Source: Desulfobulbaceae bacterium (GTDB taxonomy: Bacteria > Desulfobacterota > Desulfobulbia > Desulfobulbales > SURF-16). Taken from it: a DNA stretch of 7,369 nucleotides. Every line of letters starts with the position of its first letter. Position 1 is the first letter of the stretch. The stretch spans positions 1-7,369 of the forward strand of contig JALNXE010000157.1 of assembly GCA_023230525.1 (NCBI GenBank). The letters are read 5' to 3'. The notes below the pieces were generated by a model. That model saw only the letters and a program-made list of their open reading frames with translations. It did no database searches and was not told the DNA's origin. Of this stretch, positions 1-5,558 are shown piece by piece. Made by a program: the position numbers and the translations under genes.

Positions 1-48
1 CCTCAAAATGACGGTTTAATGAAGAGCAACGAGAAACAACCCTGCTTT

Positions 49-52
49 GGAG
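49..52 (+). promoter_or_regulatory. Shine-Dalgarno GGAG deciding the start at 62
   Basis: GGAG lies nine bases before the ATG at 62. The frame could also open at a TTG at 47, but that codon overlaps the GGAG itself, so the ATG at 62 (or the adjacent ATG at 65) is the better start. Confidence 0.6.
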
Positions 53-61
53 ATTGAAGTA

Positions 62-529
62 ATGATGAAGAGACGGAAAACATCGCAAAAAAGGTTCCTG
101 GCATGCCTGGGAATATCCTTACTCACCTTTTTCTTTGCGGCGAACGCCGTTGGGGCGGAATACGGCAGCGTCACCAAGGACGGAGTCAACATCCGTTCAG
201 GCCCGGACAACAATGCCGAAGTGTACTGGGAGGTCTTCAAGGATTTCCCCCTCAAGGTTCTGCAGCGCAAAAACGACTGGGCCAAGGTGGAGGATTTCGA
301 GGGCGATTCCGGCTGGATGTACGCCCCGCTGTTGAGCAACAAAAAAACCGTTATCATCAAAGCCAAAAAAGCAAACATCCGGGTGGGACCCGGCGAAAAC
401 TATGAAATCGCCGCCTCCGCCCTCTATGGCGTGGTCTTCACCCCGGGCAAGACCGAGGGCGACTGGGTACAGATCACCCACGCCGACGGCACCAAGGGCT
501 GGATTAATAAAACACTCATCTGGCCCTAA
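62..529 (+). CDS. Exported protein with two bacterial SH3 (SH3b) domains
   Basis: The protein has 155 residues. The N-terminus is a typical Sec signal peptide: a Lys/Arg-rich start (MMKRRK), a hydrophobic core around LGISLLTFFFAANA, and a likely cut near AVGA-EY. Two tandem SH3_3-type repeats follow. The first has VNIRSGPDNNAEV and closes with SGWMYAPLL. The second has ANIRVGPGENYEI and closes with KGWINKTLIWP. The (N/V)xRxGP opening and the GW(I/M) closing are the family signature. Such domains usually bind peptidoglycan or cell-surface partners, so a periplasmic or envelope role is inferred. No catalytic domain is present, so it is a binding or scaffold protein of unknown specific role. It converges on the helicase gene at 610. 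Only 61 bases precede it, so any upstream operon partner cannot be seen. Confidence 0.85.
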   Translation: MMKRRKTSQKRFLACLGISLLTFFFAANAVGAEYGSVTKDGVNIRSGPDNNAEVYWEVFKDFPLKVLQRKNDWAKVEDFEGDSGWMYAPLLSNKKTVIIKAKKANIRVGPGENYEIAASALYGVVFTPGKTEGDWVQITHADGTKGWINKTLIWP

Positions 530-555
530 CGTTTATCTGCACGAAAAACGGCAAT

Positions 556-594
556 CCATGGAGCATCACGCCTGAGCGCGGCGGTGCTCCGTGG
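556..594. terminator. Hairpin between convergent genes, possible terminator
   Basis: CCATGGAGCA (556-565) pairs with TGCTCCGTGG (585-594) over ten positions including one G-U pair. An inner CGCC/GGCG stem (569-572 with 580-583) closes a 7-base loop. It lies between two facing stop codons. On the minus strand it is followed, seven bases later, by a run of five T (549-545), so it best fits termination of the helicase transcript. On the plus strand no T-run follows. Confidence 0.45.
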
Positions 595-609
595 CTCATC
601 CCCCCCATT

Positions 610-3507
610 TCATCTGCCGCCGGCAAAATCCACCGGGCAGCGCACCGTCTGGCCGGCCTTGTTCTGGAAAAGCAGATAGCCCTTTTCCAGACCGAACAGC
701 AGCAGGTCCCTGGTGATTTGCACATCCTGGCGGCAGTATTCGATGATCTTGTCGAACTGCCCCTCTTTAAACCATTGCAGGGCCTGCAGTCCGCTGCCGC
801 TTTTTCTGATGCCCAGGGTTTTTTCCGCCAGCCGCTCCAGGCTTAAGCGGTAACCAAGCCGGTTGTGCACCTCCTCCAGGATATCCAGGGTGGGCAGCCG
901 GGACAGATCAACATCGGTATAGGCGGAAAGCACCCGGTTGTCAAAACGCTTGTTGTTGAACCCCACCACCAGCTCAAGCTGCTGCAGATGGGCGATCAAG
1001 CCCGCTGTTTCCTCCTCCCGGTAGACGGAAAAACACTCTGATGCGCTGTCATAGACCACCGCCACACTGATCCCCATGCGTTCGGCCAGGTGCCAGCCCC
1101 CCACCTCTTCCGCCGAGCGCCTGGTCTCCACATCAAAGACCCCGAAGCGGTCCGGCAGCCGGGTGCTCCGGCATGTTGCCGCAGGCTGCGGCTCAGGGGA
1201 GGCCGTCATCATTTGCCGGGATTCGCCGGCTGCCTTCCCCGCCGGCTGCTCCAGCAGCCCCTCCAGCACCGCCAGGGCCGCCGCCTTGTCAATGGGCCGG
1301 TTGCCGGAGCCGCATTTGGGGGAGTGGACGCAGCTCGGACAGCCGACACTGCAGGGGCAGTGGGCAATGGTCTGGCGGCTGACCGCCAGCAGCTCCCGCA
1401 TGCGGCCGAAAACCTGGCGGGCCAGTCCCACGCCGCCGGCATAGCCGTCATAAATAAAAATCGCCGAACGCCGCAGCTGCGGGTGCAGGGGGTAGGAAAT
1501 GCCGCCCACATCGTTGCGGTCGCAGAGCACCAGCAGCGGGAAGATGCCGATGGCGGCATGCTCCACCGCATGGATGCCGCCCATGAAATGCATCTGCTGC
1601 TGCTCCAGGCGATGCTGCAGCCACTGCGGCACCTCGAACCACAGCCCCTCGGTCTCAAAAACCTGGGCCGGCAGGTCCAGATACTCGGTGCCGATGGTCT
1701 TCTGCCCCCGGATGAGTTTACGCTGAAAACCGGTCACCTGGTCGGTTACCCGCAGATAACCGAGCGATGCCTTGATATTGCCCTGCTGCACCGTCTCGTA
1801 CACCTCGATGATCTCGGTTTCCTTGTTGGACATGGCCCGGGTGAAATAGTTGATCCGGGCCGGCCCCACCCTGACCAGCCGGCTGTCCAGATCCAGCTCG
1901 TGCACCAGCCAGGTGCGGCCCATGTGCAGGTAAATGGCGCCGGGGTGGCATTCCTTGAAACAGCGGTGTTCATCGATCTCCCCCAGCAGCTCAAAACCCT
2001 CCGCCTGGCGGATGGCGTAACTCCTGCCGCTGCCGCGCAGATCAACCTCCCGCTGGGGATACTTGCGGGCCGTAAACCAGGTGTCCCCTTCCACATTGAG
2101 CAGCAGATCCGCGCTGCCGGTAAGATCATCCACCTCGCGCCGGCATTTTTCATCGGCAAGCCACGGCTCAGCGGCGCTCAAAGGGGCCTCGGCCGCGGCG
2201 CAGAGCAGATGCCGGCGCATGATGACCTGATTGTAAGGGTTCAACACCGCGTCCTCCACCGGCCGGGTGAAGAAATCTTTGGGATGCCGCATGAAATACT
2301 GATCAAGGGCATCCTCCTGGGCCACCAGCATCACCAGGCAGTCACGCTGTCTGCGGCCCACCCGGCCGCCGCGCTGCCAGGTGGACATGATGGAGCCGGG
2401 GTAACCCACCAGAATGCAGATATCGAGATTGCCGATATCGATGCCCAGCTCGAGTGCGCTGGTGGACACCACGCCCAGCAGTTCGCCGGAGGCAAGCCCG
2501 GCCTCGATCTCCCGCCGGTCCTCGGGCAAAAAGCCGGCCCGGTAGGCGGTGAGCTTATGGCGCAGCTCCCCCAGACGGGCCTGGGTCCAGGTGGCCACCA
2601 GCTCGGTCATCTTGCGGGACTGGGTATAGACGATGGTGCGCAGCCCCCGCTTCAGGGCCGCCTCCAGCATGAGACTTGCCGTATAGGCCGCCCCGTCCCA
2701 GGGATTGACGAAGATGAAATGCTGGTCCCCCCGCGGGGCGCCGCTTTCCCCGATCAGGGCGACTTTTCGCCCCAGCAGGTTGCCGGCCAGCTGGGCCGGA
2801 TTGCCCACGGTGGCGGAAAAGAGCAGAAACTGCGGGTCCGCGCCGTGCAGGCGGCAGATGCGCTGCAGCCTTCTCAGCACCCAGGCCATGTGGCTGCCGA
2901 ATACCCCCCGGTAGGTATGCACCTCATCGATAACCACATGGGTGAGACTGGCCCAGAAATGGGACCAGCTGCCATGGTAGGCCAGCATGGACAGATGCAG
3001 CATGTCCGGGTTGGAGATGAGAATATTGGGGGGATTGTCCCGCACCTTCCGGCGCTGGTAGGCCGAGGTATCACCGTCAAAGATCGCCGCCGTGGGCCCC
3101 TGCTGCCCGCCAATTCCGGCGCAGATCTCCCGGATGGTGCGCAGCTGGTCCTGGGCCAGGGCCTTGAGCGGAAAGAGATAGAGGGCGGAGGTGTGCCGGT
3201 CCCGCAGAATCGCCTCAAACACCGGCAGATTATAAATAAGACTCTTGCCGCTGGCCGTGGGGGTGGCCACGATCACATCACTTTTACCCCGGATCAGGTC
3301 AATGGCGGCCACCTGGTGGCTGTACAATTTGCTGATCCCCATAGCGTCCAGGGCTGCCCGCAATGGCGCCGGCAAAGGAGAGGCGAGCCCGGCAAAATGG
3401 GCATCCCCTCCCTTGATCTCTTCATGGTGCACCACCTGCGGGCCGAAACGGGCCGACCCCTTCAGGGCAGCGATATATTCAGCAACGGTTCCAGTCTGAT
3501 GAGGCAT
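610..3507 (-). CDS. MrfA-type DEAH helicase with DUF1998 zinc region fused to a MrfB/YprB-type exonuclease domain
   Basis: The protein has 965 residues from the ATG at 3507; the numbers below count from an in-frame TTG at 3516 and are three higher. The helicase core shows TPTASGKS (85-92, Walker A), DEVH (197-200, Walker B), SAT (234-236), TSALELGIDIG (352-362) and QRGGRVGR (381-388, arginine finger motif VI). The middle region ends in the DUF1998/MZB cysteine cluster C722, C726, C729, C735 within GCPSCVHSPKCG. After a linker rich in Pro, Ala and Ser (about 755-788) comes an RNase H-like 3'-5' exonuclease domain: FDVET (D795, E797), NNKRFDN (D859) and YCRQDV (Y927, D931), i.e. the four acidic residues plus a Y-x3-D third motif. 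In Bacillus subtilis MrfA (helicase) and MrfB (exonuclease) are separate neighbouring proteins in mitomycin C damage repair. Here both activities appear to sit in one chain, without the TPR tail of MrfB. DNA repair is therefore inferred. It is transcribed away from the aromatic-acid gene at 3690. Confidence 0.88.
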   Translation of the reverse strand: MPHQTGTVAEYIAALKGSARFGPQVVHHEEIKGGDAHFAGLASPLPAPLRAALDAMGISKLYSHQVAAIDLIRGKSDVIVATPTASGKSLIYNLPVFEAILRDRHTSALYLFPLKALAQDQLRTIREICAGIGGQQGPTAAIFDGDTSAYQRRKVRDNPPNILISNPDMLHLSMLAYHGSWSHFWASLTHVVIDEVHTYRGVFGSHMAWVLRRLQRICRLHGADPQFLLFSATVGNPAQLAGNLLGRKVALIGESGAPRGDQHFIFVNPWDGAAYTASLMLEAALKRGLRTIVYTQSRKMTELVATWTQARLGELRHKLTAYRAGFLPEDRREIEAGLASGELLGVVSTSALELGIDIGNLDICILVGYPGSIMSTWQRGGRVGRRQRDCLVMLVAQEDALDQYFMRHPKDFFTRPVEDAVLNPYNQVIMRRHLLCAAAEAPLSAAEPWLADEKCRREVDDLTGSADLLLNVEGDTWFTARKYPQREVDLRGSGRSYAIRQAEGFELLGEIDEHRCFKECHPGAIYLHMGRTWLVHELDLDSRLVRVGPARINYFTRAMSNKETEIIEVYETVQQGNIKASLGYLRVTDQVTGFQRKLIRGQKTIGTEYLDLPAQVFETEGLWFEVPQWLQHRLEQQQMHFMGGIHAVEHAAIGIFPLLVLCDRNDVGGISYPLHPQLRRSAIFIYDGYAGGVGLARQVFGRMRELLAVSRQTIAHCPCSVGCPSCVHSPKCGSGNRPIDKAAALAVLEGLLEQPAGKAAGESRQMMTASPEPQPAATCRSTRLPDRFGVFDVETRRSAEEVGGWHLAERMGISVAVVYDSASECFSVYREEETAGLIAHLQQLELVVGFNNKRFDNRVLSAYTDVDLSRLPTLDILEEVHNRLGYRLSLERLAEKTLGIRKSGSGLQALQWFKEGQFDKIIEYCRQDVQITRDLLLFGLEKGYLLFQNKAGQTVRCPVDFAGGR

Positions 3508-3518
3508 GATCAGCAAAA

Positions 3519-3523
3519 CACCT
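3519..3523 (-). promoter_or_regulatory. Shine-Dalgarno AGGTG for the helicase gene
   Basis: Read on the minus strand, AGGTG ends 11 bases before the ATG at 3507 and only two bases before the in-frame TTG at 3516. The TTG is too close, so the ATG is preferred even though the spacing is slightly long. Confidence 0.45.
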
Positions 3524-3536
3524 GAAAAATTTGATG

Positions 3537-3563
3537 GCAGGCAAGCACCCGGGGGTTGCCTGC
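3537..3563. promoter_or_regulatory. Perfect 8-bp inverted repeat in the divergent control region
   Basis: GCAGGCAA (3537-3544) and TTGCCTGC (3556-3563) are perfect inverted copies separated by 11 bases (GCACCCGGGGG). The repeat lies 30 bases before the helicase start, probably in its promoter or 5' leader. It could be an operator for a dimeric repressor or an RNA hairpin. No confident -35/-10 pair could be placed for either direction. Confidence 0.4.
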
Positions 3564-3611
3564 GCGCTCTTCCCCATATTTAACATTGAAAGGAAAAGAG
3601 AAAAAGGATAA

Positions 3612-3683
3612 ATGAAGAGGTTTACAGTGAACTCTTTGCCCGTGAACAGCCAAGCACCGGTATCACCAACATCAGCATGCTAG
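3612..3683 (+). CDS. Possible 23-codon leader ORF upstream of the aromatic-acid gene
   Basis: ATG at 3612 is preceded by AAAAAGGA (spacing about three bases, a short but possible ribosome site inside a purine-rich tract at 3588-3620). It encodes 23 residues beginning MKRFTVNSLPV and ending PTSAC, then TAG at 3681-3683. That stop is six bases before, and in the same frame as, the ATG at 3690, which has no ribosome site of its own. The peptide has only one Phe and no Tyr or Trp, so classical attenuation by aromatic codons is unlikely. It may serve translational re-initiation, or be chance. Confidence 0.25.
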   Translation: MKRFTVNSLPVNSQAPVSPTSAC

Positions 3684-3686
3684 CAT
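3677..3686. promoter_or_regulatory. 10-bp perfect palindrome just before the start at 3690
   Basis: ATGCTAGCAT is its own reverse complement and ends three bases before the ATG at 3690. It contains the leader ORF stop TAG. It could be a small operator or a weak hairpin over the initiation region; chance occurrence is also possible. Confidence 0.25.
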
Positions 3687-3689
3687 ATC

Positions 3690-5378
3690 ATGAATAAAAA
3701 ACCCACCATAGCAATTATCGGCCCCCGGGGTTCCCACGCCTGGCAGGCGGCCTGCAGATTCTCGCCGGAATGCGAAATCCGCAGTTTTTTCCACATCAAT
3801 GCCGCGGCTGACGATTTCAGCCGGTCTGTGGCGGATTATCTGCTCCTGCCGGTCTATAACACCAGGATCGGCGGCATTGTCCGCTCCTTCCAGATCATGG
3901 AAAAACTGCCCGGCAGTTTCTGGATCGACAATATCGTGCTGCCCATCCATCTCTCCCTGGGTTCCCTGGAAAAGCGGGAGAAACTGCGGATTCTGCTCGG
4001 CACCAAGTCCGTGCTGCGCCAGTGCGAGAACCATTTTGCCAAAATTTACCCCGACATCTCCCTGCTCAGCGTGCCGGATCTGGAAATGGCCATTGCCGAA
4101 ATCAGGGAAAACAATCTGCTGGACCGGGGGGTGATCGAGGCGGAGGAGGTGCTGCTCGACCACGGCCTGGTTATCCGGGAAAGGGAAATACTGCCCCACA
4201 ACAAGACCCGCTTTGCCGTGCTGGGCCACCAGCCGGCAGCCCGCACCGGCTATGACGCCACCTCCATCGTCACCATTCCCCTGAAAGACCGGGTGGGCAT
4301 CCTGTTTGACACCCTGGGCGAATTCACCCGCCGGGGCATCAACATTCTCGACATGCGGGCCGAATCGGATGCCAAAACCCAGAAGCTGCAGTTCTATTTC
4401 GAGGCCGAGGGCCACCGGGAAGACGCCGCTGTCGCCGCGGCCCTGGAAAGCATCGAAAAGAAGATCATCCAGGAAGAGGATTCCCTCAAAATCCTGGGCA
4501 GCTACCCCCGGGTGGACATGCGGATCAAGCTCATCAAGACCTTTGGCTTCATCGGCACCGGCGACATGAGTAAATGGTTCGCCGGCAAGCTTGAACATGA
4601 AGGCTACAAAACGCTGCTCACCGGCCGTTCCACCGCTCTGCGGCCGGAACAGATGATCCCGGAGGTGGACGTGTTGCTGATCTGCGTGCCCATCAGCAAC
4701 ACCCCAGAGGCCATCCGGAACTACGGCCCGCTGCTGCGCGACGGCCAGGCCCTGATCCTGCTGGCCGGCGAGGCGGAAAAAACCCTTGATGCCGCCCTGG
4801 CCCATACCAGCGAAGGGGTAGAACTGATGCTGGTGCATAATCTCTGGGGGCCGGCCGCCGCCACCATGAAGGACAAGAACGCCTCGGTGGTCAGAACCGC
4901 CCGCAGCGGGGCATTCTGCAGCGAATTCGAGGCCTTCCTCTACAAACACGGCGCGGGTATCTGCCATGACACGCCCAACGGCCACGACCTGCTCATGGGC
5001 GTGGGCCAGAAGCTGCCCACCACCATTTCCGTGGCCCTGGCCCGGGCCCTGGCCGAAAACAGCATCAATACCGCTGACATCGTCACCCACTCCACCCTTA
5101 CCTCGTTATACGGCATCCTGGCCATGGCCAGGATCCACAACCAGAACCCGCGCACCTATGCCGAGATCATGTCAACCGGCGGTGACGGCCGCAAGATCGT
5201 CAAAAGTTTCGCCGAAAACCTCCTCAGGCTCATTGAGCTGTCGGAAAATGGCCGGATACGAGATCTCTGCGACTTTATAGATGAAAACAAAAGATATCTC
5301 TCCGAGGACTTTTTGAAATCATCCATGAAACAGTCCCTTGCCGTGGATGAGGTGCTGGGGAAAATGGTTAAATTATGA
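3690..5378 (+). CDS. Prephenate dehydratase-like / ACT / prephenate dehydrogenase fusion protein
   Basis: The protein has 562 residues. Residues 5-178 follow the prephenate dehydratase fold: IIGPRGSHAWQAA, LLPVYNTRIGG, RQC (110-112) and the hallmark NKTRF (171-175). Residues about 193-273 form an ACT domain (KDRVGILFDTLGEFTRRGIN, ending LGSYP) of the kind that binds Phe or Tyr. Residues 284-560 are a TyrA dehydrogenase: nucleotide loop GFIGTGD (286-292), VPISNT, catalytic-type H383 in HNLWGP, HD at 432-433, and an Arg (R481) at the expected substrate position. The product would turn prephenate into 4-hydroxyphenylpyruvate with NAD(P)+, and possibly into phenylpyruvate. Oddities: the PIEN motif of dehydratases reads PVYN, the ST(S)AA motif is replaced by PDLEMA, and the Ser expected in the TyrA loop near 360-364 (GEAEK) is missing. 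There is no chorismate mutase domain. The in-frame TAG at 3681 excludes an upstream start. No ribosome site is visible. Confidence 0.82.
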   Translation: MNKKPTIAIIGPRGSHAWQAACRFSPECEIRSFFHINAAADDFSRSVADYLLLPVYNTRIGGIVRSFQIMEKLPGSFWIDNIVLPIHLSLGSLEKREKLRILLGTKSVLRQCENHFAKIYPDISLLSVPDLEMAIAEIRENNLLDRGVIEAEEVLLDHGLVIREREILPHNKTRFAVLGHQPAARTGYDATSIVTIPLKDRVGILFDTLGEFTRRGINILDMRAESDAKTQKLQFYFEAEGHREDAAVAAALESIEKKIIQEEDSLKILGSYPRVDMRIKLIKTFGFIGTGDMSKWFAGKLEHEGYKTLLTGRSTALRPEQMIPEVDVLLICVPISNTPEAIRNYGPLLRDGQALILLAGEAEKTLDAALAHTSEGVELMLVHNLWGPAAATMKDKNASVVRTARSGAFCSEFEAFLYKHGAGICHDTPNGHDLLMGVGQKLPTTISVALARALAENSINTADIVTHSTLTSLYGILAMARIHNQNPRTYAEIMSTGGDGRKIVKSFAENLLRLIELSENGRIRDLCDFIDENKRYLSEDFLKSSMKQSLAVDEVLGKMVKL

Positions 5379-5437
5379 AAATCAGTCTTACTGGCCCGAC
5401 TGGTCTTACTAGTCAAAAGCTTCGGAATAACGAGTAA
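5375..5437 (+). CDS. Possible 20-codon ORF overlapping the end of the aromatic-acid gene
   Basis: An ATGA overlap (ATG 5375-5377, TGA 5376-5378) opens a 20-codon frame starting MKISLTGPTGLTS and ending at TAA 5435-5437. It runs through the inverted copies of the 9-bp repeat, hence the Gly-x-Thr pattern. There is no good ribosome site, but the overlap would permit coupling. Most likely it is a by-product of the repeat, listed because the junction geometry is typical of coupled genes. Confidence 0.12.
   Translation: MKISLTGPTGLTSQKLRNNE
5384..5413. repeat. Inverted arm of the 9-bp repeat array
   Basis: This 30-base stretch begins five bases after the TGA at 5376. It is the reverse complement of about 3.3 repeat units. 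Its complement matches 5444-5473 at 27 of 30 positions and 5471-5500 at 27 of 30 positions. A transcript could therefore form a roughly 30-bp stem with a 30-base loop, or the same stem shifted by 27 bases. No T-run follows, so it does not look like an intrinsic terminator. Confidence 0.8.
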
Positions 5438-5441
5438 AATT

Positions 5442-5558
5442 AGACCAGCAAGACCAGTCGGACCAGTAAGACTAGTAAGACCAGTCAGACCAGTAAGACC
5501 AGTGCGACCAGTCGGACCAGTCGGACCAGTAAAACAACTGAGACCAACAAGACCAATA
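5442..5558. repeat. Thirteen tandem copies of a 9-bp unit running into the next start codon
   Basis: Thirteen uninterrupted 9-base units, consensus (A/G)GACCAGT(A/C/G). Eight copies keep GACCAGT exactly. One has GACTAGT and one GACCAGC. The last three (AAACAACTG, AGACCAACA, AGACCAATA) decay towards the downstream gene. The final A is the first base of the ATG at 5558, so the array occupies the place where a ribosome site should be. Because the period is a multiple of three and no unit has an in-frame stop in two plus-strand frames, it reads as (Arg-Pro-Val)n or (Thr-Ser-Lys/Arg)n; the reverse strand reads Gly-x-Thr triplets. Confidence 0.92.

Noticed and set aside
610..3507. DISARM or another phage-defence system, because DUF1998 occurs in DrmB
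   Set aside because: No methyltransferase, DrmA, DrmC or other defence partner is present; neighbours are housekeeping genes and the architecture matches MrfA/MrfB.
1090..3525. 811-codon open frame on the plus strand opposite the helicase gene
   Set aside because: It lies wholly antisense to a gene with clear helicase and exonuclease motifs. Its translation is rich in Gly, His, Pro and Gln without domains, as expected of a shadow frame in GC-rich DNA.
3672..5090. 472-codon open frame on the minus strand opposite the aromatic-acid gene
   Set aside because: The plus strand here has recognisable dehydratase, ACT and TyrA motifs. The minus-strand product has no motif and typical shadow composition.
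5376..5425. Selenocysteine insertion at the TGA of the aromatic-acid gene
   Set aside because: The downstream stem has a 30-base loop and is built from repeats, unlike a bacterial SECIS; the TyrA domain is complete at this stop.
5384..5558. CRISPR array
   Set aside because: Units are 9 bases with no spacers, and there are no cas genes nearby.
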